Shown here: piece by piece, positions 1 through 6,348 of the stretch
How positions within the stretch are numbered: the stretch's first letter is position 1
Layout: the number at the start of each line of letters is the position of its first letter
Assembly (NCBI GenBank): GCA_037968555.1
Contig: JBBKVS010000064.1
Location: 1-6,591 of the forward strand
Origin: JAWXBM01 sp037968555
GTDB taxonomy: Bacteria; Pseudomonadota; Gammaproteobacteria; Xanthomonadales; SZUA-36
Length of the DNA stretch: 6,591 nucleotides
Direction: 5' to 3'
Program-made: the position numbers and the translations under genes
Notes under the pieces: model-generated
What the model saw: the letters and a program-made list of their open reading frames with translations, nothing else
What the model was told of the DNA's origin: nothing
Database searches by the model: none

Positions 1-105
1 ATCCTGGCTGCTGATACACCGTACCGAACAGCATCAGGAACAATAAAGAGAATCTCGAAGTGGTCAACTGAATTTCCGACGATGGCCGAGTTGAACTCAG
101 GCTAA
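1..105. other. Unresolved left edge, possible gene ends
   Basis: Three short open stretches run off the left edge and I cannot choose between them. On the + strand, one frame ends at a TAA at 44-46 and would give a tail reading SWLLIHRTEQHQEQ, which looks like a membrane segment followed by a polar C-terminus. Another + frame stays open until a TAA at 103-105. On the - strand, a TTG at 67-65 could start a peptide with a hydrophobic stretch (FSLLFLMLFGTVY) running out of the window, but no good Shine-Dalgarno site precedes it. Bases 106-189 show no gene, terminator or convincing promoter. Confidence 0.2.
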
Positions 106-189
106 GTCAGAAGTGAAGCCAGTGGCAAGGACTTGCAGCTGGAATCCGTTAGAATCAGGGCTGCCTGATTTAAAGCGATCCCCCACCCC

Positions 190-2427
190 ATGCCCTTAAC
201 TCTCATGTCCCAATCTATTTCTCGCGGTTTTGTCATCTGCCTGCTGTTGGGATCCGCGCTTTGGCACAGCCAGGCACAATCCGAGCAACAACCACCGCCC
301 CGCAGCCCGGCCGGGTTCGCAGGAGACATCGTAGTAGGCCAGAATCTGGAGCTGGCTGAATTACCGGGGCTGGATGGCCGTGCCAATGCCGATGTGGTGT
401 CGCTGCAACGCTGGCGACAAGCCGTGTTTGAGTTGAACAAGGCTGCAAAAGTCGAGTTGGAGTGGCCACGAGCCCGCAAGTTGAGCCGGCAGGCAGGGCA
501 GCAGCGAGTCACGCAGAAGAATTGGAATCTCGTGTCACTGGCACTTTTGCATGCTCGTTATGAGCAGCAAGATGGTGCCGGCAGGCGCCAGACCAAAACC
601 GTTTTCACATTCAGTCCGCTGCAATCCCAGATTTTTAATGGTGCAGATTTTGAGCTGCTGCTGGAGGCCGAGGCCTACCTGATTCATGCCGTTGAACCTG
701 CTTCGGAGTTATGGCTGGATGCTGATGATGGCCTGGGTATGAGGCCGCTCACACCGGGGCAAGCCCTGGCCGTCAGCTACCAGGACACTGGAATGAAAAT
801 CTTGAGCCTGGAAGCGCGATTGCCCAACGGAGACGTGTTGCAGTCAAATGCTCAATTGGATGTGCTTCAACTGGCAACGCCCGACCCGGATGACATCTGG
901 AATATCGCTGCCAGCGAAACCTACGGTGGCGTAGCCGGTACGGGTTCAGCCTATATCTACCTGGCTGATGGCCATGCCACGGTGACGAACCCGGTGGTAA
1001 TTGTGGAAGGTTTTGATATCGACAACAGCCTGGGCTGGCCGGAGCTGTACGATTTACTCAATCGCGAAAATCTGCTGGAAGATCTGCGTGCTGCTGGCTT
1101 CGACGCGGTGGTGTTGGACTTCACTGAGGCGGTAGACCCTATTCAACGCAATGGCCTGGTGCTGACTGAATTGTTGCAGTTGGTGAATGCGGCCACGCCA
1201 GCAGGTCAGACCTCAGTCATCGTGGGCGCCAGCATGGGCGGCCTGGTCAGCCGCTATGCTCTGTTATGGATGGAAGATCAGGGCATTGATCATGAAGTTC
1301 GCAAACTGATTTCTTTCGATGCCCCACACGGCGGTGCCAACATTCCGCTGGGTATGCAAGCCTGGGTAGAGTTTTTCGCCGGGCAAGCCGAAGAAGCCGA
1401 GTTCCTGTTGCAACAATTGCGCAGTCCAGCCTCGAAGCAGATGCTGCTGTATCACCTGGACGGGGTCTCGGGTAGCACAGCTGGTGCTGATCCATTGCTG
1501 GCTCAGCTGAATAACGAACTCGACAATCTGGGCAGCTGGCCCGTCCAGCCGCGCCTGGTTTCGATTATCAATGGCAGTGGTCTGATGACCGGGCAGTCAT
1601 TCAATCCAGGTGATCAGCTGATTGAGTGGGATTACGACAGTTTGCTGGTCGATATTGATGGTGATGTCTGGGCTGTGCCGGATGGAGGCAGCAAAAAAAT
1701 CTTTGATGGCCGCATTTCCATCTTTTTTGTGATCAATACCACAGACAGTCTGACCATCAACGGCACCCTGCCCTGGGATAATGCGCCGGGAGGCTCACGG
1801 TCCACCATGCAGCAGGCAGCTGATGTTGAAGCACCTTACGGCGATATCATCGCCCTGCACGGCAGCCACAGCTTTATTCCTACCATCAGTGCGCTGGCAT
1901 TGGACAGCAATGATCCTTTCTACGATGTAGTTGGTGACGCGCAATTGCTGGAGCACACACCCTTCCACACGGTTTACTTCCCGGCGGCCAATCAGGAGCA
2001 TATCGACATTACGGCCGAGAACAAGCTGTGGTTCATGGCCGAAGTACAGGCGCAGATTATGGTTTCCATGATCAGCGGTGATACCACTGAATCGGGTGGT
2101 ACAGCCACTTTTACCTTAAGCGCGGCCGCAGCGCCCACCCAGCCTGTAACCATAGCCTTGACCAGCAGTTTTCCCGGCGAAGGTACGGCTCCTATGGAAG
2201 TGGTTTTACCTGCGGGGGTCACCACACCGCAATGGGTGACGGTGACGGGTGTGGATGATGGCATCCTGGATGGTGATATCGCGTACCGAATCATGACCAG
2301 CGCCTCGGTCAGCGCTGACCCCGCCTACCACGGTATTGACCCGGCGGATGTCGCGGTCCTGAATCTGGACAATGAGGCAGTGCCAGAACTGATTTTCGAA
2401 GACGGTTTCGAAGCCCTTTCAAACTGA
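190..2427 (+). CDS. Secreted alpha/beta-hydrolase (lipase/esterase-like) with C-terminal Calx-beta-like domain
   Basis: Predicted exported serine hydrolase; lipase or esterase is the likeliest activity, but the substrate is unknown. The N-terminus has a signal peptide (hydrophobic stretch about residues 13-25, probable cleavage after Ala29 in SQA). Residues 30-235 form a region I do not recognise, probably beta-rich. The hydrolase core spans about 265-615: NPVVIVEGFDIDN at 267-279 (likely first core strand and oxyanion region), the nucleophile elbow GASMGG with Ser348, SFDAPHGGANIPLG from 375, FIPTISAL at 562-569, and NQEHIDIT at 601-608, whose His604 is my candidate catalytic histidine. His560 is an alternative; the acid residue is unassigned. 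Residues about 626-730 resemble a Calx-beta domain (ESGGTATFTL, then VTGVDDGILDGD with Asp689, 690, 694 and 696 as possible calcium ligands). The protein ends with an LIFEDGFE tail. Neither ATG190 nor in-frame ATG205 has a Shine-Dalgarno site; ATG205 would give a more usual signal-peptide length. Confidence 0.85.
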   Translation: MPLTLMSQSISRGFVICLLLGSALWHSQAQSEQQPPPRSPAGFAGDIVVGQNLELAELPGLDGRANADVVSLQRWRQAVFELNKAAKVELEWPRARKLSRQAGQQRVTQKNWNLVSLALLHARYEQQDGAGRRQTKTVFTFSPLQSQIFNGADFELLLEAEAYLIHAVEPASELWLDADDGLGMRPLTPGQALAVSYQDTGMKILSLEARLPNGDVLQSNAQLDVLQLATPDPDDIWNIAASETYGGVAGTGSAYIYLADGHATVTNPVVIVEGFDIDNSLGWPELYDLLNRENLLEDLRAAGFDAVVLDFTEAVDPIQRNGLVLTELLQLVNAATPAGQTSVIVGASMGGLVSRYALLWMEDQGIDHEVRKLISFDAPHGGANIPLGMQAWVEFFAGQAEEAEFLLQQLRSPASKQMLLYHLDGVSGSTAGADPLLAQLNNELDNLGSWPVQPRLVSIINGSGLMTGQSFNPGDQLIEWDYDSLLVDIDGDVWAVPDGGSKKIFDGRISIFFVINTTDSLTINGTLPWDNAPGGSRSTMQQAADVEAPYGDIIALHGSHSFIPTISALALDSNDPFYDVVGDAQLLEHTPFHTVYFPAANQEHIDITAENKLWFMAEVQAQIMVSMISGDTTESGGTATFTLSAAAAPTQPVTIALTSSFPGEGTAPMEVVLPAGVTTPQWVTVTGVDDGILDGDIAYRIMTSASVSADPAYHGIDPADVAVLNLDNEAVPELIFEDGFEALSN

Positions 2428-2505
2428 GGTCAGGCCCGGCTGCCATCAAGCCGTTATCCGGTTCAGGCCATGCTGAAGGTCACGCCCGGTGGTATTATTT
2501 ACCCA

Positions 2506-2551
2506 ACAGACATTTTGCTTAGCCGAATGCTTGATCATCAAAATGTCGTGT
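2506..2551. repeat. Imperfect inverted repeat in the intergenic gap
   Basis: GACATTTTG at 2509-2517 is the exact reverse complement of CAAAATGTC at 2539-2547. Allowing one bulged G at 2548, the outer ACA (2506-2508) also pairs with TGT (2549-2551), giving a 12-bp stem around a 21-base loop. No T-run follows, and the stem is AT-rich, so it does not look like an intrinsic terminator. It lies 78 bases upstream of the DUF3592-like start, where it could be an operator, an mRNA end hairpin of the hydrolase transcript, or chance. The pairing is seen; any role is a guess. Confidence 0.5.
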
Positions 2552-2570
2552 AGTCTTATGAATCCAGTGA

Positions 2571-2599
2571 TTTCGACCAGGCGGGTTTTCGACTAGAAT
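2571..2599 (+). promoter_or_regulatory. Candidate sigma70-type promoter
   Basis: A good -10 hexamer, TAGAAT at 2594-2599, lies 17 bases after a weak -35, TTTCGA at 2571-2576 (three of six matches to consensus). Transcription would begin near 2606, leaving a leader of about 23 bases that contains the GGAGGA ribosome site of the downstream gene at 2629. The -10 quality and the geometry support it; the -35 is poor. Confidence 0.35.
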
Positions 2600-2628
2600 A
2601 AAGCCAGCAACGCTGGAGGATTGCCCGC

Positions 2629-2985
2629 ATGGGATTCTGGATTGCCGCGGCACTTGTATTCACCATCATCGTGGTCCTGGTTCGCCGTGGCCTGCAGATG
2701 AAAGCGCTGGCGCATGCCGGTGTTGTCGGAAAAGCTGAAGTCATTCAGAAAACCCGCCGCAGAACCAGCTCGGGTCACCAGACGGCGGGCTTTATCAAGT
2801 ACCGCTTCGACGCCCCCAATGGCCAACAGTTGACCAATCGCATTGCTGTTTCTGAAAAGATATTCAGTGAACACGACCTGGGCGAGCATATCGATATTGT
2901 TTACCTGGAAGATCGCCCGAACGTGAATGCAGCGCGCTACCTGGTGAACCTGTCCCGCAAGGCTTTAAAACTTTCGCCGCTTTGA
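2629..2985 (+). CDS. Small single-pass membrane protein, DUF3592-like
   Basis: Predicted 118-residue inner-membrane protein of unknown function. Residues 3-18 form one hydrophobic helix, followed by a basic stretch (VRRGLQMK), which by the positive-inside rule suggests the remainder is cytoplasmic. The soluble part has the outline of DUF3592-type proteins: a Gly-x-Ala-x-Val strand (GKAEVIQ, 34-40), a basic turn (KTRRRTSS), a strand reading FIKYRFDAPNG (55-65), then GEHIDIVYLEDRPNVNAARY, matching the usual G-x-x-V-x-V-x-Y-x-P-x-x-P-x-x-A pattern. DUF3592 assignment is from pattern memory. The start is firm: GGAGGA at 2615-2620 sits 8 bases before the ATG. It stands alone, 201 bases after the hydrolase and 202 before the beta-helix gene, so probably has its own promoter. 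Confidence 0.75.
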   Translation: MGFWIAAALVFTIIVVLVRRGLQMKALAHAGVVGKAEVIQKTRRRTSSGHQTAGFIKYRFDAPNGQQLTNRIAVSEKIFSEHDLGEHIDIVYLEDRPNVNAARYLVNLSRKALKLSPL

Positions 2986-3122
2986 TTCGGGATTGGGCAT
3001 CTCACTTGGCCGTCCAGATTTGCCCAGCAAACCGTTCACAATATGGTTTTAATGCTACCTTTCCCCGCCCAATGATCAAGTGAGCGCGCTGTTTCTGATG
3101 ACCGTTCAGGCCGCGGATGTCC

Positions 3123-3154
3123 TTGCAGGCTAATCGCGTTTTCTGGTGTACAAT
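3123..3154 (+). promoter_or_regulatory. Weak candidate promoter for the beta-helix gene
   Basis: TACAAT at 3149-3154 is a good -10 match. The nearest -35-like word, TTGCAG at 3123-3128, is 20 bases upstream, which is longer than the usual 16-18, so this pairing is doubtful. Transcription starting near 3161 would give a leader of roughly 27 bases carrying the AAGGAG ribosome site at 3173-3178. Confidence 0.3.
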
Positions 3155-3187
3155 TCTTCGGAACGGGATTAAAAGGAGAGTGAGCAG

Positions 3188-4117
3188 ATGCAACGAGCAG
3201 CCATAATAGCCGCCGCAGTGCTGTTGCTGTCGTGTGGAGTAGCAACAGCCGGCGACGGAGTCATTGAAATTAATCAGGCCTGCGCCCTGAACACCGGCTG
3301 CATGCAATTTGACGCCCCAGGCTTTCCGGTCGAAATCCAGAGTCCGGGCAGTTACATCCTCACCAGCAATCTCGATACTCGCAGCCTGGGGAACCCCGAA
3401 GTAACGGTCATTAATGTACAGGCGGCAGACGTGACCATCGACATGAATGGTTTTCAGATTGTAGGTCCGGTGAATTGTTCGGGTCTGCCACCGGCTGAAC
3501 CACGACTGTGCACACCCCAGAACCTGATAAACGGACAGGGAATTTCAGGCGCCGTTTCCGGCATGACCGTTCGTAATGGCAGCATCCGCGGAGTCCCTGG
3601 AACGGGCGTACAGTGCGGTCTGGGTTGTCGGGTTGAAAACGTCTCGGTGATGGATTCAGCTGGCGGCGGAATCAGTGTGGAAACCGGCAGTGTCGTCGAT
3701 GGTTGCATTACCAGCGGTAATCAGTTCGCCGGGATTTCTGCCAGCTCCGGCAGCACCGGCAGCGTAGTGCACGACAGCTCGTCTTTTCGCAATGGTGGGG
3801 AAGGCATTCATGCGACACTCACAACCATTCGCGGTAGCACCTTTGCTCATAACCGCGGTGATGGGATATTCACCAATTCAGGCAGCGTAGTCATCGAAAA
3901 TACAATCCAGAACAACAATGGCAATGGCATTCGTCTTTCCACCTCCATCGCGACCGGTAACAACATCCGGGGCAATGCACTGTTTGGCATTACAGCCGTG
4001 GGCAAATCTGCCTACGGTGGCAACCTGATCCAGGACAACGGTGGCACGGTTGCGGGTGGCACGGCTGCTGTCCAGATGGGCACCAACGTGTGCGATGGCA
4101 ACACGACCTGTCCCTGA
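3188..4117 (+). CDS. Exported right-handed parallel beta-helix protein
   Basis: Predicted exported protein of 309 residues folding as a right-handed parallel beta-helix, a fold of pectate lyases and other carbohydrate-active or surface proteins; no catalytic site can be assigned. The signal peptide has a hydrophobic core at about 4-15 and a good AxA cleavage site after Ala21 (ATA, then GDG). An N-terminal cap with Cys32 and Cys38 leads into VTIDMNGFQIVG (82-93), typical of the first rungs. Later rungs carry a repeated Gly-Ile step at 161-162, 182-183, 206-207, 226-227, 247-248 and 267-268, about 20-24 residues apart, with Asn/Gly turns (NNNGNGI, RGNALFGI). Cysteines come in close pairs (97/108, 143/147, 302/308), suggesting disulfides outside the cytoplasm. 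The end, NVCDGNTTCP, looks like a family C-terminus, so the gene seems intact. AAGGAG at 3173-3178, 9 bases before the ATG, fixes the start. Confidence 0.85.
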   Translation: MQRAAIIAAAVLLLSCGVATAGDGVIEINQACALNTGCMQFDAPGFPVEIQSPGSYILTSNLDTRSLGNPEVTVINVQAADVTIDMNGFQIVGPVNCSGLPPAEPRLCTPQNLINGQGISGAVSGMTVRNGSIRGVPGTGVQCGLGCRVENVSVMDSAGGGISVETGSVVDGCITSGNQFAGISASSGSTGSVVHDSSSFRNGGEGIHATLTTIRGSTFAHNRGDGIFTNSGSVVIENTIQNNNGNGIRLSTSIATGNNIRGNALFGITAVGKSAYGGNLIQDNGGTVAGGTAAVQMGTNVCDGNTTCP

Positions 4118-4319
4118 ACAAAGGCGCGCTGAAAAAATACATCCGCAACCTTTCCCGAGTCAAGAGACACCCACCGTCTATGGATTCCTGATCAAGTCGG
4201 GAATGATGGCGTAATTTAAACCATGTCCTGGCCTGGGCCACGAGGGTTCGGGAATACCAGCGCGGGAAAACGCCCAGCATGCTTGCTCCCCGACAACTTT
4301 GCCTCCATCTTAATCGCTC
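4118..4319. other. Intergenic gap without a recognised gene
   Basis: This 202-base gap separates the beta-helix gene from the ABC exporter. I see no strong terminator, no credible small gene for an exported peptide, and only a poor promoter candidate (TAATTT at 4212-4217 with a weak TGATCA at 4189-4194). A short perfect palindrome, TGGCC-TG-GGCCA, is at 4228-4239 but is small enough to be chance. Confidence 0.4.
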
Positions 4320-6215
4320 ATGAAAGACTTCAAACCAGACCAGCAAACCCCGGACGGCCAGCGCCGCAGTTTCCTGGGTGTATTCCGCTACAGTCGCCGG
4401 GCACTGGAGCTGGTGTGGACTACCAGCCGCAGCCTGACCATAGTGCTGGGTGTGCTGACGGTACTGGCGGGCGTCATGCCCGCGGCCATGGCCTATGTGG
4501 GTGCCCTGATCATTGATGGCGTGGTGGCGGCATCGCGTACCTATTCGGAAGCTCAAGCCAGTGGGGACGGCGCAGTCACGCTGTGGCCCATCGTCCAGCC
4601 GGTGCTTTGGCTGGTTGCTCTTGAAGCCGCCATTGTGGTGGTACTGGCCGGTGCCCAGCGCGGAATCTCCCTCTGCCAGTCTTTGCTGCGGGCTCAGCTG
4701 GGCCAACGCGTCAATGTCATGATCCTGGAAAAGGCGCTGACCCTGGAGCTGGCGCAGTTTGAAGATTCGGAGTTCTACGACAAGCTCACCCGTGCCCGCC
4801 GCGAAGCGTCCAGCAGACCTCTATCACTGGTAAACCGCACCTTTGGGCTGGCACAGAACCTGGTGTCACTGACCAGTTACGGTGTGCTGCTGGTCAGTTT
4901 CTCGCCTTGGGCCGTACTCATACTGTTGCTGGCCGGGCTGCCTTCCTTTATTGCTGAAACACGCTTTTCCGACCAGGCTTTTTCCCTGTTTCGCTGGCGC
5001 TCACCGGCCACGCGCATGCAGATATACCTCGAGACTGTGATTGCCCGCGAGGACAATGCCCCCGAGGTCAAGTTGTACGGACTAGGCCCACTGCTGTTGC
5101 AGCGTTACAAGGATATTTACACCGAGCTGTATAAACGTGACCGTGACCTGTCCATACGCCGCGATGGCTGGGGTTTCGTGCTGGGCCTGATTGGCACGGC
5201 AGCACTGTATGGCGCTTATGCCTGGATTGCAGTAACCGCCATGATGAGCCGCATCACACTGGGCCAGATGACCATGTATCTGATGCTGTTCCGCCAGGGG
5301 CAATCAGCAGTATCGGCCAGCCTCAGTGCCATTGGAGGCATGTACGAGGACAACCTCTATTTGTCCACGCTCTACGATTACCTGGAAACACCGGCAGCCC
5401 GGCCAACCGGCAGCAAGTCGGGTGGAAAAACAGCAGGTCCCAATCCGGAGGATGGCATCCGATTTGAAAAAGTCAGTTTCAGCTATCCTGGCGCCAACCA
5501 TCGGGCGCTGGTTGATATCGATCTGCATATCCGTCCCGGCGAATCGCTGGCACTGGTGGGCGAAAACGGTTCAGGCAAGACGACTCTGATCAAATTATTG
5601 ACCCGTCTGTACCGGCCCGACGCGGGCCGCATTCTGCTAGACGGCCTGGACCTGGAACACTGGGACGAAGACAAGCTGCGCCAGCGCATCGGCGTGATTT
5701 TCCAGGATTTCGCCCGCTACCAGTTCCAGGTGGGTGAAAACATCGGTGCGGGGGATGTGCGGCATTTCGAGGAACAACCCCGCTGGGAAACTGCCGCGGC
5801 CAAAGGCATGGCCGATGAGATCATTGCCCGTTTGCCGGAAACCTATGCCACTCAGCTGGGCAAGTGGTTCAAGGGTGGTGTGGAGTTGTCGGGCGGGCAA
5901 TGGCAAAAGATCGCCCTGAGTCGAGCTTTTATGCGTGAAGAGGCGGACATACTGGTGCTGGATGAACCCACCGCCGCCATGGATGCTGCGGCTGAAGCGA
6001 CCATATTCGAACACTTCCGCAAGCTCACCGAGAACCGCATCGCCATCCTGATTTCACATCGTTTCTCCACCGTGCGCATGGCCAGCCAGATCGTGGTGAT
6101 CAATGATGATGGCAAGGGCGGCCGCATCATCGAGCGCGGCAGTCATGAGGAGTTGATGGAGCTGGATGGCCATTACGCGCACCTGTTCTCATTACAGGCG
6201 GCGGGCTACCAGTAA
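4320..6215 (+). CDS. ABC exporter, fused permease and ATPase (NisT-like half transporter)
   Basis: Inner-membrane ABC half-exporter of 631 residues, expected to act as a dimer and drive export by ATP hydrolysis; the substrate is unknown. Residues 1-340 form the transmembrane domain, with hydrophobic segments near 39-71, 88-111, 180-210, 283-308 and 312-342. A Gly/Ser/Lys-rich linker (about 355-376) leads to the ATPase: A-loop Tyr389, Walker A GENGSGKTT (414-422, Lys420), Q-loop Gln462, signature LSGGQ (523-527), Walker B LVLDE with Asp548 and catalytic Glu549, and H-loop His580. All key residues are present, so it should be active. FQDFARYQF after the Q-loop, LSGGQWQK and FEDSEFYDKLTRAR resemble the NisT/SpaT lantibiotic exporter branch more than MsbA; this is recalled, not searched. 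No C39 peptidase domain is present. An in-frame TAA at 4311-4313 makes ATG4320 the earliest possible start, although no Shine-Dalgarno site precedes it. Confidence 0.93.
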   Translation: MKDFKPDQQTPDGQRRSFLGVFRYSRRALELVWTTSRSLTIVLGVLTVLAGVMPAAMAYVGALIIDGVVAASRTYSEAQASGDGAVTLWPIVQPVLWLVALEAAIVVVLAGAQRGISLCQSLLRAQLGQRVNVMILEKALTLELAQFEDSEFYDKLTRARREASSRPLSLVNRTFGLAQNLVSLTSYGVLLVSFSPWAVLILLLAGLPSFIAETRFSDQAFSLFRWRSPATRMQIYLETVIAREDNAPEVKLYGLGPLLLQRYKDIYTELYKRDRDLSIRRDGWGFVLGLIGTAALYGAYAWIAVTAMMSRITLGQMTMYLMLFRQGQSAVSASLSAIGGMYEDNLYLSTLYDYLETPAARPTGSKSGGKTAGPNPEDGIRFEKVSFSYPGANHRALVDIDLHIRPGESLALVGENGSGKTTLIKLLTRLYRPDAGRILLDGLDLEHWDEDKLRQRIGVIFQDFARYQFQVGENIGAGDVRHFEEQPRWETAAAKGMADEIIARLPETYATQLGKWFKGGVELSGGQWQKIALSRAFMREEADILVLDEPTAAMDAAAEATIFEHFRKLTENRIAILISHRFSTVRMASQIVVINDDGKGGRIIERGSHEELMELDGHYAHLFSLQAAGYQ

Positions 6216-6266
6216 ACCCTTCGGTTCAGTAAGAGCTTCCTTCTGAAGGCTATGCTGGTACTCTCA

Positions 6267-6294
6267 TTGTTTGATTAACAGCGTTCATCAACAA
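6267..6294. repeat. Imperfect palindrome upstream of the DUF2855 gene
   Basis: TTGAT at 6271-6275 pairs with ATCAA at 6287-6291. Inside these, AAC (6277-6279) pairs with GTT (6283-6285) across one T/C mismatch, leaving a three-base AGC loop; outside, TTG (6267-6269) pairs with CAA (6292-6294) with one bulged T. This makes 11 pairs in 28 bases. It is AT-rich and lacks a following T-run, so an intrinsic terminator is unlikely. Its place 55 bases before the next start would suit a dimeric repressor site, but no regulator gene is in view. Confidence 0.4.
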
Positions 6295-6348
6295 CCTCCT
6301 CAGCGTGCCTGAAGTTGTTCTGAAGGCACAGCCCAAGCGGAAAGAACC

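Noticed and set aside
102..512. 136-codon - strand frame over the start of the hydrolase gene
   Set aside because: Antisense to a convincing signal peptide and mature region, Cys/Arg/Ser-rich and without a domain.
2593..2889. 98-codon - strand frame antisense to the DUF3592-like gene
   Set aside because: The + strand gene has a strong ribosome site, a membrane helix and a family-like pattern; the reverse frame has none of these.
2994..3026. Hairpin TGGGCATCT with AGA-TT-TGCCCA after the DUF3592-like gene, considered as a terminator
   Set aside because: The stem needs a two-base bulge, the loop is 13 bases and no T-run follows; too weak to call.
3230..3238. Possible lipoprotein site LLSC at Cys16 of the beta-helix protein
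   Set aside because: Leu at -2 is atypical for a lipobox, and the AxA site after Ala21 is a better fit to ordinary signal peptidase cleavage.
4228..4239. Short palindrome TGGCC-TG-GGCCA considered as a regulatory site
   Set aside because: Five-base arms of pure GC-rich sequence are common by chance at this composition, and it does not sit at a sensible distance from a recognisable promoter.
4223..4516. 97-codon + strand frame, considered as a cargo peptide for the exporter
   Set aside because: About two thirds of it overlaps the exporter in another frame; it has no ribosome site, no leader motif and a Pro/Arg-rich out-of-frame composition.
3990..4706. 238-codon open frame on the - strand across the beta-helix/ABC gap
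   Set aside because: It overlaps well-supported coding sequence at both ends; the translation is rich in Arg, His, Gln and Cys with no recognisable domain, as expected of an antisense shadow in GC-rich DNA.
6241..6327. Ten-base direct repeat TTCTGAAGGC at 6241-6250 and 6318-6327
   Set aside because: Only two copies, 67 bases apart, with unlike flanks; too little to suggest a repeat element or attachment site.
6305..6329. GTGCCT/AGGCAC stem before the DUF2855 gene
   Set aside because: Only six base pairs around a 13-base loop, no T-run; expected by chance.
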